DNA of 64,000 bases from Saccharomycopsis malanga (Eukaryota > Ascomycota > Saccharomycetes > Ascoideales > Saccharomycopsidaceae): the NCBI GenBank assembly GCA_004014935.1, contig CP025324.1, positions 1,364,001 to 1,428,000 of the forward strand, given 5' to 3'. A model generated the notes under the pieces. That model was not told the origin of the DNA and searched no databases. It worked only from the letters and a program-made list of their open reading frames with translations. Below, one piece after another: positions 20,083 to 29,242 of the stretch. Position 1 is the first letter of the stretch; each line of letters starts with the position of its first letter. The position numbers were made by a program, and so were the translations under genes.

Positions 20083-20655
20083 TCAATCTTCAGTTTCGAA
20101 ACTAAACACACCAATAAAAGGGTTTACTTTTTCTGGACGACAAGTAGGACAAGGGCCTCTGAAAATGATTTCAGGAACCTCTACATCGTCGTCGTCATTG
20201 GCATCTGGATTACTAGTATCTTGAGTGAGTCCTGGGGAGCTTCCAGTTTTATGGGATTCGCCTGAATCGTTTTTCACCACTTCATTAGTTAAAGGGTCTA
20301 CTTTGCCTTCGTTTTTGAAAATGCGGAAAAAATCTATTCTCAACATGTCATGTTCATCTACGACACCATGGATCTTGAATTTTTTCTTCTTGAAATCATC
20401 TCCATTGTTATAATATACTCTACCTTTACTCTGGCCCGTGATGCGGCCCATGGTGCTACCAATGCCTACTATACCGGAATTTTTGATATTGACATATATG
20501 GCAGAAACGCCAAAAGGAGAACAGTAGATTTCCAAGTCACAATAGTTGGCAAACAAATATGTTTGCTCTTTCTTGGTCTTCTGAGAGGTTGCCAAAGGAA
20601 CCGAAGTCTGGCCCTGATTGGCAGAAGCAGCAGCTGCACCATGTGATTCGGACAT
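20083..20655 (-). CDS. Unrecognised protein, 190 aa
   Basis: I do not recognise the family. The start at 20655 (MSESHGAAAASANQGQ) is preferred to an in-frame ATG five codons upstream, because ATGTATAATATAATG contains a weak tandem context. Seen: a polar Q/T-rich N-terminus; a compact central region at about residues 30-105 (KEQTYLFANYCDLEIYCSPF, GVSAIYVNIKNSGIVGIGST, GRVYYNNGDDFKKKKFKIHG) with beta-strand-like alternation, perhaps a beta-rich domain; an acidic, serine-rich linker (DTSNPDANDDDDVEVPE); and a C-terminal CPTCRP motif followed by NPFIGVFSFETED. No signal peptide and no membrane segment. The frame is long with good codon use and has its own promoter with a TCACGTGA site, so I take it as a real gene, but function is unknown. 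Confidence 0.75.
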   Translation of the reverse strand: MSESHGAAAASANQGQTSVPLATSQKTKKEQTYLFANYCDLEIYCSPFGVSAIYVNIKNSGIVGIGSTMGRITGQSKGRVYYNNGDDFKKKKFKIHGVVDEHDMLRIDFFRIFKNEGKVDPLTNEVVKNDSGESHKTGSSPGLTQDTSNPDANDDDDVEVPEIIFRGPCPTCRPEKVNPFIGVFSFETED

Positions 20656-20821
20656 TATATTATACATCAACTCTGCAGTGCCTGATGTGTTGTGTTACAC
20701 TTTATGGCTGTCTATGCAATAAAAATCTCGTTGTACTGGTTATATAGCCTCGGCATGCGTTCCTGGACTAATGATTTAGTATGACAATTCGTCCAAAAGG
20801 CATGCTGCCAGGGCTCGTAAT

Positions 20822-20830
20822 TCACGTGAC
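20822..20830. promoter_or_regulatory. Palindromic E-box (Cbf1-type) upstream of the 20083 gene
   Basis: TCACGTGAC, a perfect CACGTG palindrome about 170 bp upstream of the start codon. Known: CACGTG is bound by Cbf1 and Pho4-type bHLH proteins. Which one acts here is unknown. Confidence 0.4.
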
Positions 20831-20999
20831 TAATGCTTATTATATGTATGAGTGGTAGTATGGGGATATGAAGAGTGATAATGAGTGTGATTTGGCAGGA
20901 GATAATAGTTATGAAGGGTGATGTTGAATGTATTTTAGTAGGAAGGCCAATTTTACGAGTAGTGATATAAATTGTTTTTTAAATAATAGTATATTGTTC

Positions 21000-21225
21000 G
21001 ATCTCCTATATGCCAGTTTCCTGTATACGCGCCATGTCTAAAGAAACTTGGCGAAACCAATTCATTGTAAAACCTATATGTCCCATTCATCGTAAAACCA
21101 AGGTGTAAATTGGGAATCGAACCCGTGTTCCCGCAAGGTGTGTTTTCTCTTTTCAGAGAGTGCTAGCCGTTGTAATATCCTGGCAGGTCTTTTTTCTGAG
21201 TTCAATGGCTAATATCAAGAGTTTA
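21000..21225 (-). mobile_element. SINE family-1 copy, near full length
   Basis: On the plus strand the order is CCAGTTTCCTGTATACGCGC, CATGTCTAAAGAAACTTGGC, then GGGAATCGAACCCGTGTTCC (the B box in reverse), TCTTTTCAGAGAGTGCTAGC and TCCTGGCAGGTCTTTTTTCT. This is the reverse of the family consensus. The B box GGTTCGATTCCC is intact. It lies just downstream of the DOPA-dioxygenase-like gene. Confidence 0.8.
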
Positions 21226-21270
21226 CACGAGCAAATAATAGTTCTGAAGATCGTAATAATATTTAGTGCT

Positions 21271-21666
21271 TCAATCTGGCAACACAGATGTAATGAGTCT
21301 TTGTTTATGACCCAACCAGAGAGCGTGTTCGGTGTGATCTACGAGCTGGCCTCGGTCCGAATGGGGATGGATTAATACTGACAATTTCCCATGATGACGT
21401 TGGTACCATGGCACAATTCTAGCAAAAACCTCTGGTTTTTTAAAATCGGTTTCCCACATAGCAATAGGGTGTGGTCCAATGACGTCTGGATGTATTTTAT
21501 GCGATCTGACATCCCCATTGGCCAACTCTGTAGCAAAATCTTTCTGAAACCTGTCATGTAGTTTCAAAAGAGCTTCTCGGTCATCCTTATCGTTCTTTCG
21601 ATAATACGTATGGATATCATACGATCTGAATCCCACGTCGTGGAAAGCACTGGACACACCCGACAT
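21271..21666 (-). CDS. DOPA 4,5-dioxygenase family protein
   Basis: Small soluble non-heme iron enzyme family (PF08883 type) defined by fungal DOPA extradiol dioxygenases. 131 aa, full length for the family. Conserved blocks: YDIHTYYRK at the N-terminus, GPHPIAMWETDF in the middle, then VPWYQRHHGKLSVLIHP and DHTEHALWLGH near the end; the histidines in GPHP, LIHP and DHTEHA are the likely metal and catalytic residues. No signal peptide. Known: members cleave catechols such as DOPA in pigment synthesis, but the physiological substrate in budding yeasts is not established, so the enzyme activity here is family-level inference. A SINE ends close to its 3' side. Confidence 0.88.
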   Translation of the reverse strand: MSGVSSAFHDVGFRSYDIHTYYRKNDKDDREALLKLHDRFQKDFATELANGDVRSHKIHPDVIGPHPIAMWETDFKKPEVFARIVPWYQRHHGKLSVLIHPHSDRGQLVDHTEHALWLGHKQRLITSVLPD

Positions 21667-22049
21667 GATGGTTTAGAATAATTGTTAGCAATAGCTAGGG
21701 GATGTAATGAAAATTAGCTTTTGCCAGTAGTCGAATTTGTCATCTTTTCGGTAATATATATTGCGCGACACCACGAGCCGCACGGTTTAACTTGATGGTC
21801 TTTTCTCTTCTCCGAGAGAACTGGTATAGTGCACTTGGCAAAATCCATATTTTGCTTGGAATTGTTACGTTGATGATCTAATTTAGCCCCAACAGAGACT
21901 GTTTGTCGCTAATTATTGTAATTTATTGCTTTTACTGTAGTTTATCGTTGATTACTGCTATTACTGGGCTAGAAAACCACCACATTAAATGCTGCATTAT
22001 GTAATGATAATGGCTTGATCAGTCCTTTAACGGACATTTTATCAAGAGG
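21667..22049. other. Intergenic 5' of the DOPA-dioxygenase-like gene
   Basis: Contains short scraps reminiscent of the SINE (CTTCTCCGAGAGAACTGG near 21816) but no full element and no gene. Confidence 0.4.
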
Positions 22050-22872
22050 TTTAGGAAAGTTGACTATAATTTCAAGTGTTTACATTCCAAGCACATTACG
22101 CTTTACCGAGCAACAAATGATAGTCCATGTATAGCTGGAGCTGAAATATGCTAGATTGACAATGTAGAATGATTATTATTAATCACAACTTCCTCTGAGA
22201 ACCTATAGTAACAATACTTTTTTTAGCTTTTGAGATACGCGTTTCTATGGAGTAAAAGCACATTCAAGCGCTGGTGGGATCGTAAATAAAACTAAAGGTA
22301 ATCCAAAACTATGTGATTACGTCAAAAAACTAAAAAAATCTCTCTGAGAAGGTGAAAGACACATTTTTTAACAAATTATATGATATTTTTGATAAAATGT
22401 TACTTTTTCACTTTCAAATAATTGATAAAAGCCAAGTAACAAAGCAAAGTACATTTTATAAAACTGTAGATATTACAGAGTATGGAAATATTATTTTTGT
22501 ATGGTCTGGTCTGCTGTAAAGACTATATAATATGGCTTGAATGAATCAATTTTTTGTCAAAAATGACAATTTTCCATTATATCAAATATTTACGAGCAAA
22601 TTTGAAAGTTTTTACTAGGAGTAGTAGTACAATATAGAAAAAAAAATTTGCAATGTGGTGATACGTTTTTTAAAATCAAAATTACAAGATATCACTAATT
22701 TAATTTAATAAAACGTTTGCTAATTTCTCCAAAACGTCAACAGCGGGAATCGAGGACCAAAACCTAAAGTGAGGAACGCCACACTTGTTTTTCTGCAGTA
22801 TTCTGCAGTATTCTGCACTAATTTGTGTGGCGCATGGCCTAACCAACTTGGCCACTAGACAATAATAAGGCA
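22050..22872 (-). mobile_element. Second repeat family, copy D
   Basis: Reading the minus strand: GCCTTATTATTGTCTAGTGG, head AAGTTGGTTAGGCCATGCGC, CACACAAATTAGTGCAG with ATACTGCAG units, GTGTGGCGTTCCTCACTTTA, then the body with the CTTTACAGCAGACCAGACCA block and CGGTAAAGCGTAATGTGCTT. The 3' third present in copies B and E is missing. It faces copy B across 2.3 kb and copy C across the ILV6 gene. Confidence 0.8.
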
Positions 22873-23029
22873 TATAGCCATATTTTTGTCAAAAAGACAG
22901 ACTATCTTAGCTTTTCGGAGCATTTTTTGGCAAAGAATACACTTAAAAAGTGCATAAGCAGAAATTGTTGGGCCATTGAGTAATATATGAGAGATGCTGT
23001 GCTTTGAATTGAGCTACTCAAGTGGCTTT

Positions 23030-23203
23030 TGGTCGTATTTCATATAGTTGTCTGCTCAACATGGTAAAAAGCAGTGAGTAAAATGTGTTTGTGTATGGAA
23101 TCAGGCCGGTATTGCTGTTAGGTCTTTCTCTGCTAGGCTGTCCTATCAGGACATTTTCCTCTTCTCCAAGAGCACTAACTACTGAGCCATAGGCCCAGCG
23201 GAA
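23030..23203 (-). mobile_element. SINE family-1 5' part (head and body)
   Basis: On the minus strand: GGGCCTATGGCTCAGTAGTT, AGTGCTCTTGGAGAAGAGGA, AAGACCTAACAGCAATACCG, GATTCCATACACAAAC at the B-box position and ACTCACTGCTTTTTACCATG, then GAAATACGAC. The tail is absent. Copy D of the second family follows about 150 bp downstream in the same orientation. Confidence 0.75.
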
Positions 23204-23728
23204 GAAAACATTACTTGATCAGCTACATTAGAAGGCACATATATTTATAACACACTGTGGCTGCTTCTTGATGAAACATATTATCACTTGTTCATGTTGA
23301 AGTTTACCTATAATGAAAAGTAGAAAATATAATAACTTGTGCATGAATAAAGTATTCAGTTCGCAACAGAAAGTACATGTTGATGCAAGACAGTACATGA
23401 TACATCAGGTGACTGTCTTTAAAACTGGGAAAAATCCTTTGTAAAATTGGGGATTTGAAAAGTCCAAAAGGGGGTGCATGAGGTGATGCATAGTGCTTGC
23501 ATGGCACACATGGATGGTGGATGTCTCAGGCAATTGGACAAGTCAAGTATGAAAAGATTGATATCTTTATATATTTGAATAATTTTAATATTATCGATAT
23601 TGAATGTTAGAGTAGTAGATAGTTGTAGACTAGATAGTGTTCAATACGACCATGTAATTGCCATTATGTTTGCAAAAAGTGAAATCAGGTAATAATATAT
23701 AAATATATAGAAACTAGATAAATAATAA
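23204..23728. other. Intergenic 3' of ILV6
   Basis: AT-rich; no gene recognised. A short minus-strand frame (23304-23507) lacks family features. Confidence 0.45.
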
Positions 23729-24652
23729 TCAACCTGGAGGCAAGTCGCCGACATCAACTCCAGAATCTTGTTCTTCGACTTCTTCTGTGGCACCTTCGTC
23801 CAACGGAGTTCTTGGTAAAGCCATCATGCCAGATCTGGCGACTTCCAAAAGACCAAAAGGTTTGATCAATTTCAAGAAGTTGGTAATTCTTTCTGGTTTA
23901 CCGCTCAATTCGATTATACAGTTTTTATTGGAAACGTCTACGATCTTACCACCAAACTGGCTTGTCAACGTTTGCAACGCAGTCAAATACTGGTTTTTGA
24001 TTCTCAAAAGTTCGGAAGGAGACAAGTTTTTAGGATGGTACTTGTCGTTGAGTTCTTGCAACGACAGCAGGTTCTCCTTTGTCGAGGCATCTAGTTCTGG
24101 GGATAGGACATCCTCGTGTTGTTTTATCAAGTCCTGGAAATATTCTGGGCCCAACAAACTGACCCGGGCAAGCAACAATTCTCTTTTGATGATCTGTGCG
24201 TTGGAATAATCCAACACAGCAAACACCGGAACCAAATCTTCGATTTGTCTTCTTGCCTGCTCGATCACGGCGTCCTGGCCTTTCAATATGATGGTCATCC
24301 GGGAAAGATCCTTGACATCTGTGTTACAAACTATTAAAGAGTCGATATTGAAGCCTCTGGCAGCCAAAATCCCGGAAATCAACGACAACACCCCCGGTTC
24401 GTTCTGCACAAGACAGTTCAACACATGCTGGCGCTTTGGTGATTTGGACGGAAACGGTGTCTCATACAATATAGAAGAAACCGCGCCTTGTGCAGACCAG
24501 TTTGGCACATCTAATGTAGGAAGTTTTGGCTGTTTTCTATGGCGATGTAGCGCTTTATAAGCTAATGCTGCTGTAGACGAGCTGTTCTTACGAATTGCCG
24601 GAAAATTCAAACTCTTTTTAATCGCTCCTTGCGAGACTCTCACACTAAACAT
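23729..24652 (-). CDS. ILV6: Acetolactate synthase regulatory (small) subunit
   Basis: Mitochondrial regulatory subunit of acetohydroxyacid synthase, first common step of valine, leucine and isoleucine synthesis; confers valine feedback. From MFSVRVSQGAIKKSLNFP the product is 307 aa; an in-frame ATG 14 codons upstream (24694) is possible but the second gives a clean mitochondrial presequence. ACT domain at about residues 75-150: RQHVLNCLVQNEPGVLSLIS, GILAARGFNIDSLIVCNTD, LSRMTIILKGQDAVIEQ and ARRQIEDLVPVFAVLDYS. The C-terminal part contains IKRELLLARVSLLGPEYFQD, FGGKIVDVSNKNCIIELSGK and PFGLLEVARSGMMALPRTPL, all standard. Gcn4 and Leu3 sites upstream support regulation by amino-acid control. 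Confidence 0.96.
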   Translation of the reverse strand: MFSVRVSQGAIKKSLNFPAIRKNSSSTAALAYKALHRHRKQPKLPTLDVPNWSAQGAVSSILYETPFPSKSPKRQHVLNCLVQNEPGVLSLISGILAARGFNIDSLIVCNTDVKDLSRMTIILKGQDAVIEQARRQIEDLVPVFAVLDYSNAQIIKRELLLARVSLLGPEYFQDLIKQHEDVLSPELDASTKENLLSLQELNDKYHPKNLSPSELLRIKNQYLTALQTLTSQFGGKIVDVSNKNCIIELSGKPERITNFLKLIKPFGLLEVARSGMMALPRTPLDEGATEEVEEQDSGVDVGDLPPG

Positions 24653-24770
24653 CTTCGCTTGATTCCTCGCTAATGCTGTTGTATCTCTATTCACTATTGG
24701 CCATAGTTTATTCCACCAGGTTTTTTTTCGCTAATATAGCCGTTTGGCCCTTATCTTTTTCAAGCCTATC

Positions 24771-24807
24771 TGACTCATTGCTTTTCCCGCGCGTTGGCCG
24801 GTTCCGG
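24771..24807. promoter_or_regulatory. Gcn4 and Leu3 sites upstream of ILV6
   Basis: TGACTCA (24771-24777) is a perfect Gcn4 site and CCGGTTCCGG (24798-24807) a perfect Leu3 site (CCGGNNCCGG), about 120 and 146 bp upstream of the ILV6 start. Further CCGG pairs follow (24830-24870). Known: Leu3 and Gcn4 jointly control branched-chain amino-acid genes in yeasts. The surrounding 100 bp are markedly GC-rich for this window. Confidence 0.7.
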
Positions 24808-25204
24808 GGAGTCAACCGTGTGGGGTGTGGCCGGGTAATCCCGGTTTTATCCGGTCCGGGTGTCACCGGCGCGGGTGTGCGGATGTCACCTAGACTCAAT
24901 TAGCTGATCACAATAGCTTTACAATATGAGCAAAACACAGTGGAATCTTGTGTTATTTGTATAAGACTCATTGTTGAGACACCTGTTGATCGCATATCTG
25001 TTGTTCACCTCATGAACTCACAATATGTCATGCACTATTTGATATTATATATTAAACAGAATCTCTAATAGTTTAAAAACAAAATTCGACATACATTTAC
25101 ATGTTCCTTTCTAAGTCTTGGTATCCTAAACTAGAATGATTATCCAGTTCCCTGTTTCAGCATTACGACCTACTTTGCAGAAGCAGTCTCTATCATTCAT
25201 AGTT

Positions 25205-25985
25205 TGATTGCCATGGCCAAGTTGGTTTAGGCATGCGCCACACAAAATAGTGCAGAATAGTGCAGAAAAACAAGTGTGGCGTTCCTCACTTTAGGTTTTG
25301 GTCCTCGATTCGTGCTCTTGAAGTTTTGGAGTAATCATTAAACGTTTTATTGATTTTAATCAATGCTATCCAGTTTATTTTGATTTAAAAAAACATACCC
25401 CATTATTTTAAAATCATGTACTATATTATAGTACTATTCATAATTAAAACTATTGGATCTTCCCAGAAAATAATTGATATAACGGAAAGTTGTCATTTTA
25501 GACAAAATGTTGATTGTATGAAATCATATTCTAGAGTCTTTACAGCAAATCCAACCATACAAAAATTATACTACAATATTCAGCAAAGGCTAAGGTTTTA
25601 AATTATGTACCTTGTTTTGATATTTGGGCTTTATAAATTACTAAATAGTGAGAACTTGTCATTTTGTCTAAAATAACACATAATCTGTTAAACGTCGTGT
25701 GTTTTACACTTCAAAGACACATTTTTTATGATTTGTCATTATGCCATAGCTTTTGATTGCTTTTAGTTCTCTTTTTGTTTCCTCAAGCGTCTTATTGAAT
25801 TTTTATTTCAAAATAACTGTATGGTTTATGATTTGTTTTATTACATTTTTATGGAAGTTGTATATTGACTGTAAATTGGTGATAAACTTTGGCTTTTTTT
25901 TTTGCCAAAAAATATAAGGCAAGTTTTACTTAATTGTATTGAAAGCGTTTTATTGTTGAAAGCCTAGAGATTACAACACGCAATT
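25205..25985 (+). mobile_element. Second repeat family, copy C
   Basis: Head ATGGCCAAGTTGGTTTAGGC, ATGCGCCACACAAAATAGTG, CAGAATAGTGCAG, GTGTGGCGTTCCTCACTTTA and GGTCCTCGATTCGTG. The body matches copies A and B up to about 25800, then jumps over some 300 bp to GTTTATGATTTGTTTTATTA, so it carries an internal deletion. Unlike the other four long copies I see no SINE head immediately upstream. Confidence 0.8.
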
Positions 25986-26039
25986 GAGAATAGGTATCAA
26001 CGTAAAATCTCCAATGTCCCTTGATAGATTTCGCATGCC

Positions 26040-26226
26040 ATTTGAATAGATGTACAGGGCTGGAAATATAAGATATTTTAACTAGTATTATAATGATAAT
26101 TGTTTACTGGGAAGAATAGTTTAGCAGATAGTACTCTCAGAGAAGGGAGAAAGACATACCAAACTCAAGGGTTTCTCGCTTATCTTCGAAGCTGGTATTT
26201 ACTGGGCTCGAAATATAAGCTATTAA
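26040..26226 (+). mobile_element. SINE family-1 tails, one with partial body
   Basis: ACAGGGCTGGAAATATAAGA (about 26051) is a diverged tail. A second piece, about 26100-26226, has TACTCTCAGAGAAGGGAGAA, AGACATACC, TATTTACTGGGCTCGAAATA and TAAGCTATTAA. Both are plus strand. Confidence 0.65.
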
Positions 26227-26278
26227 CATTCAAAAGTCAAAATAGGATGAAATGAAGCGTGCCCTTATAGTGGTAGGC

Positions 26279-26369
26279 ACGCGTCTTACACGACGCGTCG
26301 GTGCGTGTAATTTTTCACCCAATACATTTCCTAAATGGGTAGTTTATTGCATTTTTCATACCGACGCGT
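26279..26369. promoter_or_regulatory. Three MCB (ACGCGT) boxes upstream of CDC6
   Basis: ACGCGT occurs at 26279-26284, 26293-26298 and 26364-26369, about 190-280 bp before the CDC6 start. Known: ACGCGT is the MluI cell-cycle box bound by MBF (Mbp1-Swi6), which drives G1/S transcription, and CDC6 is a classical cell-cycle-regulated gene. Three hexamers in 91 bp of AT-rich DNA is unlikely by chance. Confidence 0.75.
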
Positions 26370-26555
26370 TGAGATATATAATATTGTATGATTTCAGGAT
26401 TTATTTTCAAGACTGGGCAGTTATGAATTTTGAAACTGTTATCATTAGAGGTTTTGACTGAAGTACAACGTATTCTGATACAAGGTATTTTGATACAACG
26501 GTATTTTAATACATTGACAAACACAAGATACAGCAACCAATATAATATTGACAAC

Positions 26556-28430
26556 ATGTCGTTGAAAAGAACTAGATTGTCTAGTGATGAAGTTATTAGA
26601 AGCAAAAGACAGAATGTGGCTGATGAAAGGCCATTAGGGCTTTTGACGCCTCCGGCAACCCCGCTCAAGGAGTGTTCATTCAGTTCAATAACCAGAAGAT
26701 CTGGAAACAGCAATAGAGGCAGATCGACACTTACGAACAAACTTCTAAGTTCTGTCAAAAAGCCTGCTGCCAAGGTGTTGACTATTGAAGAACAAGAATC
26801 TATCAAGGAGAATGTCGAGCCAGATACAAAAGAATTGGCGTTGATTCAAGAGATTGAATCGCTAGATACGAAATACAATATCAAACCACTAGAATCATGT
26901 GTTAACAAAGAGTCTATATACACACAGGCGAAGAAATTGTTCAGTAAACGAGTGGAAGTGAGTGGAAGTGACGACAAGTCGAATTTTTGTCTTGCTGGTA
27001 GAGAACAGGAGTTCAGAGCAATCGAGAAGTTTCTTATGGACAATATAACCAACAATGCCTCTGATTTCTTGTATATTTCAGGGCCTCCGGGCTGTGGGAA
27101 GACCCAGCAGTGTTCGTATGTGTTGGATTATGTGATGAAACAGAGCAGGAGCAAGAACAACTCGAGATATCAAGTGATGTGTGGCCCAAAAGTGCAGAAT
27201 ATCACCATCACTAAAATCAATTGTATGAGAATACTACATTTGAACCAGATATTCGACGAGTTTTTGAAAAGCTTTGGAATTGATCACAAGTCAATAAGAA
27301 CGTATCCTCCGTATTTGGACTTGGAGGAAAAAACGTCTGCCAAGGAATTGTTCATAAAAGTGCTAAACGACAGACGCTTTTCCGACAATAATGTCATTCT
27401 CCTCGATGAATTGGACGCTGTGTTGAAAAATAGCAAAAATCTCGCTGAACAGCAGCTATTGTTTGACTTCTTTTCGCTTGCCAGGCAAAATGCTACCAAA
27501 AAAGGCTCGAAGCTTATATTGGTGGGAATAGCCAACTCTTTGAACTTGATAGACAAAATAGGGCCTAGATTAAAGCTCCATGGCTTGCGCACCAACACCA
27601 TCCAGTTCTTGCCCTATTCCACTGTCCAAATTGTGGATATTGTTAAGAAAAAGTTGTCTTCTCTTGATCCCTCTAGCCCGGAGCTTCCTGTGATAAACCC
27701 GTCTGCTCTTCAGCTATGTGCAAAGAAAACCGCCTCAAATACTGGTGATTTGAGAAAGGTTTTCGACATTTTGTACCAGGCCATAGAAATGGTGGAATCC
27801 ACAACCAAAAAACAGTACATGGCCCATGAAGAAAAGAAATTGTCCGACTTTTACAACTTGACGGCTACCAATGCCCCTAAGGTTTCATTGACTCATATTG
27901 CTCGTGTCTGTGCCAATTCTTTGAATGGTGTTTCTTCTGCAAACAGACTAAAACAAATCAATCTTTATCAATGTATCGTTCTAATCTCTCTTGCAAAATT
28001 GGAACAGCAAATCAATGAAAAACTATTGACTGATAATTCCAGAAAACAAACTTCCATCATCGAAACCGCCCCCAACTTCTTAGGAAACCCTTCTGCATCC
28101 CAATCTTTCATCTTAAGAAAACATTCCGTCTCTTTAAAACCAACATATCCAACCAATGCCGGCCCTGTCATCACCGTAACTAAATTATACACCCATTACA
28201 AGACTCTCACCAAGAAAAATAACTTGATCCCTACTGTCCTCACAAGAACTGAGTTCACTGACATCTTGGGAACCCTTCATACCATCGGCTTGGTGAATAT
28301 CATCAACAAAACTAAAGATTTGAATATCAACTCCCAAACCGCCTTGAGCTGCTGTGGAATCAGTCTAATGGACTTGAACAAGTTTATAGACGGTAAATTC
28401 GAAATCCTCAAATCCTTGCTCAAGGCTTAA
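26556..28430 (+). CDS. CDC6: Replication licensing ATPase Cdc6
   Basis: AAA+ ATPase that joins ORC at origins and loads the MCM helicase in G1. 624 aa from MSLKRTRLSSDEVIRSKRQN; the frame is open for 42 more codons upstream but that stretch is unlike any Cdc6, and this ATG matches the known N-terminus. Seen: N-terminal CDK-type sites in LLTPPATPLKECSF; Walker A GPPGCGKTQQ at about residues 176-185; Walker B VILLDELDAV at about 279-288; sensor-1 region LILVGIANSLNLIDKIGPRL; sensor-2 region TGDLRKVFDIL; and a C-terminal winged-helix region with YTHYKTLTKK and GLVNI. S. cerevisiae Cdc6 is 513 aa, so this one has a longer N-terminus. Three MCB boxes lie upstream. Orc1 is the main alternative but is larger and starts with a BAH domain, absent here. 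Confidence 0.95.
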   Translation: MSLKRTRLSSDEVIRSKRQNVADERPLGLLTPPATPLKECSFSSITRRSGNSNRGRSTLTNKLLSSVKKPAAKVLTIEEQESIKENVEPDTKELALIQEIESLDTKYNIKPLESCVNKESIYTQAKKLFSKRVEVSGSDDKSNFCLAGREQEFRAIEKFLMDNITNNASDFLYISGPPGCGKTQQCSYVLDYVMKQSRSKNNSRYQVMCGPKVQNITITKINCMRILHLNQIFDEFLKSFGIDHKSIRTYPPYLDLEEKTSAKELFIKVLNDRRFSDNNVILLDELDAVLKNSKNLAEQQLLFDFFSLARQNATKKGSKLILVGIANSLNLIDKIGPRLKLHGLRTNTIQFLPYSTVQIVDIVKKKLSSLDPSSPELPVINPSALQLCAKKTASNTGDLRKVFDILYQAIEMVESTTKKQYMAHEEKKLSDFYNLTATNAPKVSLTHIARVCANSLNGVSSANRLKQINLYQCIVLISLAKLEQQINEKLLTDNSRKQTSIIETAPNFLGNPSASQSFILRKHSVSLKPTYPTNAGPVITVTKLYTHYKTLTKKNNLIPTVLTRTEFTDILGTLHTIGLVNIINKTKDLNINSQTALSCCGISLMDLNKFIDGKFEILKSLLKA

Positions 28431-28837
28431 CTTGTCATTTCCTTTCTTTATACTATAATTGCATTGTCTTCTCCACGCATTGATTAAACATGTAGATTGC
28501 TTCGTAAAGCTGCTCATTTCGCCATTGAACAATGGAAAACTAGTATGCAAATTCACTTACAAACTTTACTACGTTGAGTTCAAAGTTGAATAACCCGAAG
28601 TAAGTAACTTAGATGGGTGCTCAATATCAAACAACAAACATTTCCATAGCAGTACAACTTGACAAATATATACTAACTACATTTGACATAGCAGAACAAA
28701 AGAAAACAAACTTAAACATTTTGCTAACAAATCCATCACCTTGCTGTAAGTCAAAGCCTACCCACTTGGATCTACTATAACAATTATATAGGTAAATACT
28801 TCTTTATAGTCTATTGACGTAACTCGACGGGAAAGCG
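28431..28837. other. 3' region of CDC6, no gene seen
   Basis: AT-rich; no gene or clear repeat recognised before the tRNA-like relic. Confidence 0.45.
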
Positions 28838-28918
28838 GCTTGGCCCAGTTGGTGCAGTTGTGTGCCCGGAGAAAACTTTTCGACCAAATTTGGGAAATGG
28901 TTCGATTCCATGGATACG
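28838..28918 (+). other. tRNA-like relic (A and B boxes)
   Basis: CGGCTTGGCCCAGTTGGTGC resembles the D-arm/A box of yeast tRNA-Ile (known TTGGCCCAGTTGGTTAAGGC) and ATGGTTCGATTCCATGG has the T-arm/B box. A clean 7-bp acceptor stem and an anticodon loop cannot be built, so it is a decayed tRNA or the head of an old SINE, not a working tRNA gene. Confidence 0.5.
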
Positions 28919-29242
28919 CGTTGTACCATTATAATGATTTGACTAAACCTCTCGACAAGTTACACTGCTAATTGGCATTGAAAGTATTTTTTGTAGTAGT
29001 AATTTTGTCTCAAAATAGCTGGCTCTTTTTTGGTCTCAGTTGGACCTGGATTTTTCAACATATTGATACAATAGAATGTTTTGCGAAATGGCTATCAAGT
29101 ATAATTGATTCAACAAAAAATTGAAGACAATATATTAACAAAGAACTGAAGGTGAAAATTAAAAACAGAAAAAAAATATTAGCAAAAATAATATTAGCGA
29201 GTAAGAAGTAAAGTTAGAAATAATTGAATACGAGCAAGTAGT
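28919..29242. other. 3' region of the ferric reductase gene
   Basis: AT-rich, with A-runs close to the minus-strand stop codon. No gene seen. Confidence 0.45.

Noticed and set aside
28838-28918. Functional tRNA gene
   Set aside because: A and B boxes are visible but no complete acceptor or anticodon stem; the same holds for 43335-43412.
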